64,000 nucleotides of DNA from Raphanus sativus (lineage: Eukaryota > Streptophyta > Magnoliopsida > Brassicales > Brassicaceae). Shown here piece by piece: positions 24,519-35,096 of this stretch; the first letter of the stretch is position 1; each line of letters opens with the position of its first letter. The stretch is from assembly GCF_000801105.2 (NCBI RefSeq), contig NC_079517.1, positions 21,213,579 to 21,277,578 on the forward strand, read 5' to 3'. The notes under the pieces are model-generated. The model saw only the letters and a list, made by a program, of their open reading frames with translations. It was not told the origin of the DNA and did not search any database. A program made the position numbers and the translations under genes.

Positions 24519-25942
24519 TGATGTCTTGCATATTTGCATTGTTTTAACCATTCATTCATAAGCATTTGCATCATATAGATTATGATTTAGACATGTTTAG
24601 GTTGCATTTGGCATACATATGTCTCTATCAGGTATTGGAACACCACATGGAGTTCTTAGAGACATTTGGAAGCAAAGTGATCAAAAAGGAGGTGAAAGAT
24701 GAGCATGGATGGAGGCCTTAGAGAAATCTTCTGTTGCTAAGATTTTGTGGAGACACAGGAAATTGAGTTAGCTTTCTAATGGAAGTGGTTTCAAGTCATT
24801 TGTAGATGTAATGAAGGAGTTATGATCAATTTACTAGAGGCATATCCATCCTGGTCGAGAACCGCAGAGTGACCTTCCGGAGCGACCCCCCAAGGTCGCT
24901 CCCAACCAGAGCGACCAACCAGAGCGACCCACCTAAGTAGCTCGCGTTTTCATCGCCCGGAGACACAAAAATGGAGGCTGGAGCGACCTCTCAGAGCGAC
25001 CCCCCAAGGTCGCTCCAGCCCCTTTTGCTACACGATTTTATGATTTTTCAAGGACCTTTTTGCAATTTCTTATGCACGTTTTTACTCTGAAAAACCTAAT
25101 GTTTAAGGAGGTTGTAGCCACTTTTTGGCAGATAATCTTTGATCTATTGAAGAACACAAACTCTCTTAAGAAAAAGATTTCTTTTTTGCTTGATTTGTGA
25201 TTGTTCTTGTGATTTCTCTTCTATTTCTCTATATGATTCATCTGAAATCCATCATGGGTTTAAGAGGAATCATGGGGATTAGTGAGTAATCACCTTTTGA
25301 ATTCATGGGTTAGGGAGATTAAGGGTGATTAGGCTAGTTCTAGGATGTTTTAGTGTAGATCATTCTTGTTCCTTGCTAGTAGAGTATTCATAATGCATCA
25401 TTTGAGTAGGCCACTCAAAGGGTGATCTCTAGGCATTTCCCACCCAAAAGGTGTTTGATGAAATGCCTGAGTCAACTCTCCTAGGCTTTTAGTGTACTTT
25501 GCCAAAGAGATTTGTTGTTAAAGATGCTAAGATAGCTAATAGACTTGTTAGTAATGATTGCTTGCATGTTATTCAACCAAAGACATTTGATGTTTGAGAC
25601 ATGTTAGCAAATGAGCATTCATCTAGACATAGAGCTTGCTTAGAATTGTGTCTAGGCTTAAGGTTAATAGTTTGATTGATTCATTTGTCATCCTTTGTTC
25701 GAAACCTGATCACCCAAGGTCTAAATCCCTATACCCATGAGTTCTCCTTTCCAATAGCTTAAAAGTATCATTTCTATTACTTGCATTCTAGTCTTAGTTT
25801 AAAAACCATCAATTTCACTGATTGCACTTAGATTAGGCAAATACTTGCATTCTCTCTGTATTTGAATCCCTCAGAATTGGTTCGACAACTTACTACCACT
25901 ATACTATCATTTGACTTAGGAGCCTCAAAACTCCTAACGCCA
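24519..25942 (+). repeat. 3' LTR of the young gag-protease element
   Basis: 1424 bp, ending CCTAACGCCA, followed by the TSD copy GTACG. It matches the 5' LTR except at two positions found by eye. Confidence 0.95.
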
Positions 25943-26337
25943 GTACGCTGCAGCCAAGTATTCCTTTGTGTAACGAGGATCCACCAGGGTATCTTCATCA
26001 ATTTTCCGACATTGATCTATTTTAATTGCGTGCTCACAGAGTATCTTATCGAGATCATATTGCTTACAAGTACAACTCCTCTGCAAAAAGGAAGTCTATC
26101 AATTAAAACTGAGACAAATGAACCACTTTAAAGTCTATGTTTTCATACCTTTTCAGATCAACAATACAGTTTATTTCTCCACCAATAACATGGCTACGAT
26201 TTGAATCAATGGGTTGAACAGTTGATGTACTCATGTAGGCGTGTCTCGTATGCAGCACGAGTTCAGCTTCTTCTGTGAAGTTTGTTTTCAACGAGGCAAC
26301 TTTCTCTCACTTTTCCGCATACCATCTTGAAAGCATC
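25943..26337 (-). pseudogene. MULE transposase, SWIM zinc-finger piece
   Basis: Between the solo LTR and the young element the minus strand encodes KTNFTEEAELVLHTRHAY, then VDL, then, after a short stretch, CTCKQYDLDKILCEHAI. This is the CxC...CxH pattern of the SWIM finger typical of plant MULE transposases. It ends with KEYLAAAY at the LTR junction. One TGA (near 26306) and what may be an intron or frame break (about 26075-26105) interrupt it. Confidence 0.85.
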
Positions 26338-27913
26338 TGATGCGGTCATCAAACCAGTGGTCGAACCAGAGATCAACCAACCTGCCCAAACCGGCCACTT
26401 TGGAGGTACCAGCGACAGAGGTCCAGTCCCAGGCGAATATCTCAATAACCAGAAGGTCTTTTGTCATGAATCCAATTTTCCTAGAAGGCCAACTCATCAA
26501 GGATTCACTGAGACTTGGAATTACAAGAAAAGCTTCACGGAGGAAGAAATTATGAATTTTACAAACCGGAGGTTCCCCAGCGCATCCATCTGCGAGTACC
26601 CAACTTTTCAAGGAGATTCAAGCCCAATGAAGGAGCGGCCTAAACCAAAGCCGATCATAGGATTCAAGAGGAGTCTCTCATCTTTCCAGGAAGCCCAATA
26701 TCAGGAGAAATGGCCACGGAATTATGAAGTTATGATCAATTCTCCAAAACCGGTCAAACCAGTTCTACACCTGCCTCAATTGGAAGCTAACCGGTTCAAT
26801 CAGCTTCAAACCATACATTGGCGTCCAGGAGATCATTTCAACCAATCAGGAGGTATTGAAGAAGTCCTTAGCTACACCAGAGCCTAGGAGATCAGCTGGT
26901 TCAATGAAGAGTCACTTAAATCAAACCGGAGCTATTTATGGCAAGATTGGACAATCTATCGGTTTGACCATTTCTCAGCCATTCCAATCCGACCAGAAGA
27001 CATCAGGACTAAACCAAGACGTCCAGGAGACATTATAGGAGTCCAAGAAGAATTCCATGAGTTTCTACCATGCACCAGACCCCATTGGATCAGGAGGATC
27101 CACACTTACACCAAACTGCCTTATTTGGAGATCCTTACAATAAAACTCCAACAGCTCTTTTCTCTTCAGTTAAGGCACGACCTCAGCACCTTGCAGACCA
27201 TAAGGAAGATTCCCAGGAAGCTTACTTACCCCCTCAAACCGTCCAGATACAAGAAGAACATCAGCCACATTCATTTGGCCAAGATTCTCACAATTAAGCC
27301 TCTAACGGCTATATTCCATGGAGCCATCAACTCTTTGATTTCCTTTGCTTTTATTTCGAGTTTATTAGTTTCCTTTTATCATTTTATGACTGTTAGAGTC
27401 TGTCTTGGTCGAGCCTATAAATCTCTAGTCTTTGTTTCATTGTAAAGGACCCATCTTTGAAAGTAATAAGAATTATTCAGTTTTCTAGTTTTCTTAAAAC
27501 TATTGTTTGAAGTCTTTAGAGTTTGTGAGAAGCAGCTCCAGAGCACCTTGACTTATCAAGACTCCTTCCCATAGTGTCTTGTGGCGTCCTCAACCCCCCC
27601 CCCCCATCCTTCCATCCCATTCATTTGCCAAACTTGAGAGAGTTACACAACCAGCAAGCAAAGCACCATCTCAATCCACTTCAATCATCAACTGATTAGG
27701 CTGAGAGTGATACACATCCAGCAGCCTAATTCCATCCTATCCTTTGTTTATTTATCTTGTTTTATTCTTATTATCATCAGCATCTCATTCCTTTGCATTT
27801 GTTTCTGTTTTGCTTTATAAAAACTCATAAAAACTCATAAAAATCTATCTTCTTTGTTTTCAGGTTGAACCTCAGTTCATCAATTCATATAGTCTGATTT
27901 CGAGGCTGTATCA
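26338..27913 (+). mobile_element. Solo LTR, 1576 bp, TSD GCATC
   Basis: It begins TGATGCGG and ends GCTGTATCA. GCATC flanks both sides (26333-26337 and 27914-27918). There is no internal region or second LTR, so it is the product of recombination between two LTRs. The plus orientation is suggested by a TATA-like CCTATAAAT (27414-27422), an AGTAATAAG signal downstream and a C-run at 27595-27605. A 201-codon reading frame (26282-26887, mostly inside) is proline- and lysine-rich; I do not recognise it and the TSD boundary lies within it, so it is probably not a gene. LTRs of this length are usual for Athila-like families. Confidence 0.85.
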
Positions 27914-28024
27914 GCATCTTTCTAATAGAATCCACAAAATAGGAAACATGAAACGTTCTTTCTTCCTTAAGCATATCATTAATGCATTTTGCAAAATTGT
28001 TTGTCATGATATCATATATGTTTC
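27914..28024 (-). pseudogene. MULE transposase, 111-bp middle piece
   Basis: The minus strand encodes IYDIMTNNFAKCIND, then MLKEERTFHVSYFVDSIRKM. This matches the 'Y(D/N)IMTSN.AE..N' segment following the DDE domain in plant MULE transposases. It is isolated between the solo LTR and the older gag-only element. Its frame joins that of the neighbouring pieces on both sides. Confidence 0.85.
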
Positions 28025-29474
28025 TGATATACCATGGATTTCACCCATTTTTACCCATGGTATATAAGTGTTTTATATACTATTTATTATGTATTAGAGT
28101 CTATTTAGTGTATTTGCAGGTTCAGGGACGATTTGGAGATATATGGTGATTTTGGTATCTTTTGGAGTCTTTCGAGTGCAGAACTGTACAGACGCTTCAG
28201 ATGTTTAGTTCTCTATGGAGATCGTCCCACTGTTGGATTTATCTAATCTTTTGACACAATATAGAGCTTTGAGTTAGCTTTCCAATGCCACCGGTTTGAG
28301 ATCAATCCAACGGTTAGATCGGAAGTTATGCCCGTTTTACTGAAGAGTGATCAGTCTGCCTCGCGAGAGAATGCTGTCGAGAAGAGGATTGTATGTCGAT
28401 CGACACAGCACACTGCATGTCGATCGACAGGGACATCAGAATGTGGGCTGAGTATATTTCATGACCGACTGAAGCCCAGGAGTCACCACAAAGTTACCAA
28501 AATACCCTTGACGACCAGAAATCCTATTTATGTTTTTTCTAAGCCATTGTTGACGGCTACGCTATCTACGCTATCTTATTTTCATTGTTTCTCTTAGGAG
28601 AGAAGGGAGGAACTCCTTGAGAGTCCTCCTGGAACTCCTTTGCTTTTGGTTTTATATTATCTTTTGCATTTTCATATTCATTTATGATTTCTGTGACATA
28701 CTTCATGTCTGAATAGATCCACCTGTTAGATCTATGGTTTAAATAGGTTTGTGGGATTAGCCCAAAGCTATAATTGCTAAGTTGTGATACTCATCAAATA
28801 GATTATACCCTATGCTTGTTTTAGAGTAGCTAACTAGAACATAGATCACTAGGATTTTAGATTATCTTGAATTATCCATTTGAGCGATGCTTGTTTCCCA
28901 TTGAGAAGAACGACAGTTCCTCCTTGAGACCTCCCGGTCATATTCGGTTCGCGCCTAGGCAGATCTAAAAGCCGTCGATCGATACCCTACTGGTAAATCG
29001 ATCGGCGCCGCGAAAGGTGTATCGCTCGATATCTCAAAAGGATATCGACCGACTCTTTTTCTGTGTCATCATGCGAAAGGTGTGGCCAGAGATCTAGATA
29101 TTTTAACTAGTGATTCATTCACATATGTTAAGCGGCTGAGATCTATAGTATCATGCAAACAACTTATTAAAGCATTTATAGAGATTATAATCTACATTCC
29201 TGAATAGAAGCCCTAGATCTAGCTATCATCCTTCCATCAAACAGCTCCTTGCCAAGCTGAACAATTATATTGTTCATCTTGTTTACTGTTTTATTTACTG
29301 CTTTACCATATTCATTTACTGCTTTATAATTTATTTACTGTTAGCCTACCTTAATCATAACTATTGGATCTAGTGTGTGCCTTAGCTCCTTGTGGATTCG
29401 ATCCCTAAGTATTACAACTTGACCTCTTTTGATGAGAGTAAAAATCACTTCTTATGGTAATTTGAGTGATATCA
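28025..29474 (+). repeat. 5' LTR of the older gag-only element
   Basis: 1450 bp, TG...CA. It contains perfect 12-bp palindromes TGTCGATCGACA at 28394-28405 and 28418-28429 and related GATCGATAC words near 28975-29000. Confidence 0.93.
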
Positions 29475-29478
29475 AATT

Positions 29479-29495
29479 TGGTGCCGTTGCCGGGG
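29479..29495 (+). other. Primer-binding site
   Basis: TGGTGCCGTTGCCGGGG lies four bases after the 5' LTR and is a one-base variant of the tRNA-Asp type site common in Athila-like elements. Confidence 0.75.
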
Positions 29496-29607
29496 AGCTT
29501 CGATCGCCATTAGATCTTGTTTAGTTAGATTTTGTTTAGGTTTTATTATTGTTCAAAAATCTCATAAAAATTTTTTCTTCTGTTTCAGGTACATACCAGA
29601 AGCAATA

Positions 29608-32600
29608 ATGAAGAAAGGATTTTTAGCTTATTCAAAGAAGCAACATGCTGGTTTATGCACGATTCGTAAGTCTACGAGGGATGTAACGATCGACACCCTC
29701 CAAGCAGCATCGATCGATAGCATACACCACAAATCGATCGACATCGTCCATCACGAATCGATCGACACCCTACAAGAACCGGTGATCGACAGAGTACCCA
29801 AATCGTCAAACGACACTGTTCACGCGAACACTGTTCACATGTTCATCCGAACACTGTTCATCGCGGTACGGTTCATCGAGACACTGTTCATCGTGGTACT
29901 GTTCATCGCGACACTGTTCATCGCGGTACTGTTCATCAAAACATTGTTCACTGCGACACTATTCATTCGGATACTGTTCATCCGGACACTGTTCATCCGA
30001 CGCCGAAAAATTTGGTTCATCAAGAGTCGACCAACACCACTTGCGGGGAGACAAATGAGGTCAGAGCACTCATACTTAAGATCGATAATAAATGTATCTG
30101 GCGAGACGAAGAAGGTCGTCCTTGCAACACCAGAGGACAATCGATTAATGCAGATGGTGATGTAATCCATAATGTAATTGATGTTGCTGAGACAAACGAC
30201 TTTATTTTGACAAGCCAGTGGTATGATTTGGGAAGCGAGGACCCTTTCAAAGGTCTTCCTTTTGAAAACCCCAAAGATCTTATCAAGACACTCGAGGATT
30301 TAGCCTCATCAGCCCTCTCATCAGCAAACAAGCAGAATGAGGTACATGTAGATCACATTATCTGCAAGATTTTCTCATATTTTTTATCTGGAGATGCTTT
30401 TAGCTGGTTCAGTAAGTTGCAGCCAAAATCTCTAAATTGTTGGGAAGACATCAAAAGCGCATTCCTAGGTAAATTTTTCAGTGAAGCTGTAGCAATTCGA
30501 AATAAAAGGTTTGATTACATGATAGACAAGATGATTGAAAATCGTGAGAAAGGAATAATGACTAGTATCAGCCAGATTATTGATTATGTCTACAGCGAGC
30601 AGAATGAAGATTTTGAAACCCCAACAACTCATGTCAAGCAGCCGGACATTCAGGATCAACATGCTTATGAGGATACACAGAGGGACAAACTGAACAGAGG
30701 ACAGCTGGTCAACCATGGTACGGTTGAGGATGATGAACAAAATGGATCTGGAGAGCCGAGCATAGTAGAAAAAGCTGATACAAGTGATTCGGTTTCAGCA
30801 TCGATCGATATCGGCACTTTAGAAATGATCGATACAGACTTGTTTCATCGATCGATACCTCTCGAAATCCCTGATGCTACTGCTGTGAATGCTGGGACAG
30901 AACGACAAAGAACACTCAGAGACTACAACAGTCCTGAAGATTTATATGCTAAAAGGTCTGCATTGCGTCGTTCAACATTCCAGAGTTCCGTCCCTGAGCT
31001 ACCTACTGCATATATCTCTCTTGTGGGTCAGACTCCTTTTCATGGTCTTCATTATGAAGATGCCACTAACCACTTAGAGGCATTCGAAGATTTAGCTTCG
31101 ACCATCAAATGCAATGGAGTCCCTGGAGACTACTACTTCTGCAAATTATTCTCATATTCTCTTGCTGGAGAAGCAGCATGTTGGTTCAGGAAGTTGCCAC
31201 AAGAATTTGTTACTGCCTGGAAAGAAATAACAAACGCCTTCCTTAACAACTTCCGATGTGATGCTGGAGCAAATCTAGAGATTGAAAAAAGAGCTATGTT
31301 GGAATATATGGTAGAGGATGATGAACAGATGGCACCTAAAGAAGTGAGTAAAGTAGAAGAAGCCGATATTAGTGACACATGCTCAGCATCGATCGACCCC
31401 GCGACCTCGACATCGATCAATAACATGACTTCAGCATCAATCGACACCAGCATTTCAACATCGATCGACAGAGACGTTTGTCACAGATCGATACCACTTG
31501 AAATCCCTGAAAGTTCGAGTTGTCCTCAGGACATTGCAGACTCGACACAGAAGAGCATTGATGTATCAAGTTGTTATCCTAACGAAGATGTAGAAAAAGA
31601 GATCACCATGGAAGATTTCTTGGAACTAGAAGAATTCTTGGAGTTAGAGGATGGAGAACAACTTGAAGACTTGGATTCGAGTGTAGAAGTCACTTTGGAA
31701 GACTTCATAGAGCTGGAGGAATGGCTTGAGTCAGAAAAGAAGCTTGATGACGAGCGAAACACTATGAGAAAAGATTTGGAGACTTCGTCAAAGGCTAGAA
31801 TCGATCGATACCAACCCGATGAGATCGATCAACATCCACCATTCATCATCGATCGACACCCACCCGAGTGCATCGATCGACACACATTGTTTGATGAGCT
31901 ACCAGGATACACAGTTAAGCTGGAACCGATTAAAGTGAGAATGCACAAGTCTAAGACCTCATACTTTGCTGTCCCTGAACATCTAAGACCCATATGCGCA
32001 GAAGAAGCTGCTGGGATTTGCAAAAGAATGAAGAGGATACATGACCCTGTGAAGATTGTGGTTCCCTGTACCGTGTTTGAAGCTGAATCTCCTATACCAC
32101 CAGATAGAGGTATGCATCTAGATTCTTACAATGGAGTATTTAAGGATCATCAGCATGTAGTAGCTTCTCAGAGAGAGATGAGGTGTAGAACTGAAGTCGA
32201 CCAAGGCCTCAAAGAAGAAGCCTCGATCGACACTGTTCAGAAAACATCGATCGATAATATCACTCCACCATCGATCGACATCTACCAGATACCACCGATC
32301 GACATCATCAATCTGTCATTGATCGACACTATCACTAGTTCATCGATCGATACCAAACGCGAATCGGAACATAATGAGTATGAAGTGTGTGGAAATATTT
32401 TTGATGGAGATACAACCACGCGTTCAGACAAGTCTGGGGGAAAGATGATGATGAATTGGAGGAAGAGGAAAAGAACCAAAAGGGATTCCCAGTTATCATT
32501 GATTCCTCGCTTCTCCGATGATGTCAGGAAATTTGGAGTGAGACTACACAAGTCTGTGGAAAAGAAGAGGAAAAATTGGAAGAAGCGGAAACGAACCAAG

Positions 32601-32768
32601 AGAGGTTCTCAGTTACCATTGACTCCTTACTTTTCAGATTGTGTTAGGAAATCCAGAGTGTGCAACAACAACTTCTCACACCCGTTTGCAAAGCTTCGAG
32701 CACTCCTTATTGCTGAGATGATAGACAAAGGAGAAAAGTCTATGGAGGAGGCTTTCACACAAGAATGA
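29608..32768 (+). pseudogene. gag with duplicated domain, one frameshift near 29840
   Basis: A likely start ATG at 29608 opens a frame rich in SID/IDT repeats. Near 29838 the frame shifts inside the ACTGTTCATC array, and the main frame then runs open to 32768. Domain 1 (about 30230-30560) has LSGDAFSWFSKLQP and WEDIKSAFLGKFF. Domain 2 (about 31020-31310) has LAGEAACWFRKLPQ and WKEITNAFLNNF. Both are Retrotrans_gag-like. Each is followed by VEDDEQ, then E-AD-SD--SASID, then HRSIPLEIP, so a module of about 588 bp is duplicated. A glutamate-rich part and a lysine/arginine-rich tail (itself repeated, 120 bp apart, 32454 and 32574) follow. No protease or pol is seen. Gag normally assembles particles around the element RNA. 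Confidence 0.85.
29790..30000 (+). repeat. ACTGTTCATC tandem array
   Basis: About a dozen copies of a 15-16 bp unit (variants of ACACTGTTCATCGCGGT) lie in the 5' part of gag. In one frame they read DTVHRGTVH. The frame break of gag lies at the array's left edge. A related array (CACTGTAGCA with ACTGTTCATC) occurs after gag at 32990-33110. Confidence 0.85.
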
Positions 32769-33379
32769 TAAAGCCTCAAAGATTGGACATTGAGATTTGT
32801 TTTGGAGCATATTCTCATTCTCATCCGGACCAAATCAGATCTCCAAAAGTCAAGCTAATGACTAAAAATAAGCGCTAAGTGGGAGGCAACCCACTGTTAG
32901 GTTTGTTTTCAATTTGGTTTTATTTTCATATACTACTGGTTTCTGTTTTTAATTATTGCAGGCAAAAAAAAAAAGAGATGAACAGTAAGCCCGACACTGT
33001 AGCAACAGTGCCGAGTGACACTGTAGCAAGCAAATCGATCGACACTGTAGCAGAGTTACTGTAGCAGAATCACTGTAGCAACGCTACTGTAGCAGAGTCA
33101 CTGTTCATCCGAAAAAAAAATTAGTTAATTCGTTTTATTTGTTATCTATTACTAACTTTTAGACTTTTAGTGTTTTATCTATGTTAGGTTACAGGAGAAG
33201 ATTCACGGAAGAAGCGTTAATCTACCAACATCGACCGATGACTGCGCATCATCGGTCGACAGAGCATTAATAGCATCGATCGATCGCCACTTAATTGTGT
33301 TGATCGATAGAGCATCAAGAGTATCGATCGCTACTTAACTGTGTTGGTCAATATTCACATCAAAGTTAGGTATACTGTT

Positions 33380-34100
33380 TTTCCTTGTTAATTATTGTCC
33401 TTATGATTTATTCTTCTACCAATCTTAGACTGTATAACACTGGTAACAGTGTTGTTTAAGTCTAGGGGAAGTCGTACTAATATTATAATTTAGATTAGCT
33501 ATTTAAAATAGGGACACGAGTAAACGATTGCCATAATATCGACCGACGAGAAGGAGTCGATATCGATCGACATAACCAAATCTGCCACGACCGATGACAA
33601 CACATTTACATCGATCAACATCTATTCCGGTCAGGTATTTCGTTCTAACTTGTTACATTGAGTACTTATGGTTTATTTCTCACCAATCTCCGACTTAATA
33701 ACACCATTATAGTGTTATTTAAGTCTGGGGGAGGTTCTACTGAAATTGTGTTTTAGTTAGTGAAAAAAAAAAGATCCAGGTAAACGTTTGCTTAGCACAT
33801 CGCCCGATGAGACCAGCTCGATATCGATCTCCAGCGCTTCATATCAAACGATCGATTGTCTCTTCATTGTGTCAAACGATCTCTCTAACCATCGACCGAT
33901 GAGACCATGTCGATATCGTTGGACATCGCTTCATCTTCAACGATCGATTGATACTTCATTGTGTCGATCAACACAGACATCAGCGAGCTGGTATATCGTT
34001 CTTATTTGTTAATTTTGTGCTATTGCTTTATGACTTTCACCTTACCACCGACTGTTTTACACTGGAGACAGTGTAATTTAAGTCTGGGGGGATTACTAAT
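33380..34100 (+). repeat. Three tandem hairpin plus polypurine-tract units
   Basis: Each unit has ATCGATCGACA-type words, then TTGTTA, a TTTAT-CTTT-ACCA segment, a perfect hairpin, and TTTAAGTCTGGGGGAG or a variant. Stems are AACACTG/CAGTGTT (33436-33453), AATAACAC/GTGTTATT (33697-33719) and TTACACTG/CAGTGTAA (34057-34076). Pairing is perfect in all three although the stem sequences differ. Confidence 0.85.
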
Positions 34101-34499
34101 GGTTATTTACTTTATTTGTCTTATTTAAAGTGTTTTCAAAAAGTTTTTATTGAGTCAAGAAGGGGATGATAATCTTAATCGATTTACTACTTGTCATCTA
34201 ACCACTCTTTAGACCAGTCTTAGATTTACTGACTGCAGAAGTACTAGAGATACTAAAGTGGATCAACCTGTCAACTATGTTTGCACTTGCTGAAATTGTT
34301 TGAAGGAACCAAAGCTGACCTCCAACCTAATACTGACTTGATTTGCTTGTCTTGGGGCTTGGTATACATTGGATCGGAATCCTCCTACGAGTCTGGAAGG
34401 TAAAAAGTCTGTGTGTTTCTGGTTCCCTTCCTTCTCTCTCTTCGGCATCTCGAGATCTAAGTTTATGTTATAAAAGATTGAAATGATTTCTTGAGAGGC

Positions 34500-34605
34500 A
34501 GAGGGATAGGTAAATTACCTGCGACCCCATTATTCTAAATCTCGAGGATGATCACACATTGTGGAAACGAGGGATAGGTAAATTACCTGAGACCCCATTA
34601 TTCGC
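34500..34605 (+). repeat. Duplicated GGGATAGGTAAATTACCTG segment
   Basis: The segment GAGGGATAGGTAAATTACCTG plus GACCCCATTATTC occurs at about 34501 and again at 34568 with one base changed. GGTAAATTACC is itself a perfect palindrome around a central A/T. Confidence 0.75.
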
Positions 34606-35057
34606 TACACTTTGTCAAAATGTATGAGTTACAAATGCAAATGTCAATGAGATAGACTAAATGACCTTTGTGGCATCGAAACCTATTGAAATTGAAACTA
34701 ATAAGAGATCCAGAGAAGAGAGATGAGGGGAGAAAGGGATCAGAGAAGATTACCTGTGTGTTCAGAAACTTGTTTGAGTTGAATCCATGTGTCCTTTAAT
34801 CGATACTCCCAAGGTAAAGGCTACACTTTTATTTTTATGCAAGAAATGAGGTTAGTAGAGGGGATTGTCAGACATGATCTGTTAGGTTGTGGAACTAGTG
34901 GAATTTGGTTGCTATACTAGGATATTGTATAATGTGCTTCTAAGGTTAGGATGTTTAATGATTTGGTTTGCACTAATAGAGAGATGATGAATTGAGTTTT
35001 TAAAATCATGTGAGTCCCTGCTGTTTTCAAACCTCTTTCAGAGAGACTGCCTGTTGG

Positions 35058-35096
35058 TTTTGCTTGAGGACAAGCAAAAGGGTAAGTCTGGGGAGT
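35058..35096 (+). promoter_or_regulatory. Terminal stem-loop and polypurine tract
   Basis: TTTTGCTTG (35058-35066) pairs with CAAGCAAAA (35071-35079) around an AGGA loop. AAGTCTGGGGAG then leads to the 3' LTR at 35097. The arrangement equals that at 24481 in the young element; one base pair (A-T there, G-C here) covaries. Confidence 0.8.

Larger units (their letters stand above)
18589..25942 (+). mobile_element. Young non-autonomous Ty3/Gypsy-like LTR element (gag-protease only)
   Basis: The element is 7354 bp. Both LTRs are 1424 bp (18589-20012 and 24519-25942), begin TG and end CA. By eye they differ at only two positions (18652/24582 and 18862/24802). The 5-bp TSD is GTACG (18584-18588, 25943-25947). 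The primer-binding site TGGCGCCGTTGCC follows the 5' LTR and a polypurine tract GTGGGGGAG precedes the 3' LTR. Inside are a gag-protease reading frame and about 1.9 kb of non-coding DNA. Reverse transcriptase, RNase H and integrase are absent, so it must use enzymes from another element. Such elements have been called TR-GAG. Confidence 0.93.
32769..35096 (+). other. Non-coding tail of the older gag-only element
   Basis: No pol sequence is recognisable. It holds a hairpin directly after gag (AGTGGG 32878-32883 / CCCACT 32890-32895), a CACTGTAGCA array (32990-33110), three diverged tandem units of about 250-360 bp each ending in hairpin plus polypurine-like tract (33436-33470, 33697-33734, 34057-34094), a duplicated GGGATAGGTAAATTACCTG segment (34508 and 34570), and the terminal hairpin and polypurine tract. 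Confidence 0.8.

Noticed and set aside
26282..26887. 201-codon frame as a possible host gene
   Set aside because: It starts in MULE sequence, crosses the target duplication and runs into the solo LTR, so it cannot be one gene.
29790..30000. CRISPR-like regular array
   Set aside because: Units are contiguous without unique spacers and lie in a plant retroelement.
30012..32768. 918-codon frame as a novel host gene
   Set aside because: It lies between LTRs with primer site and polypurine tract and contains gag domains.
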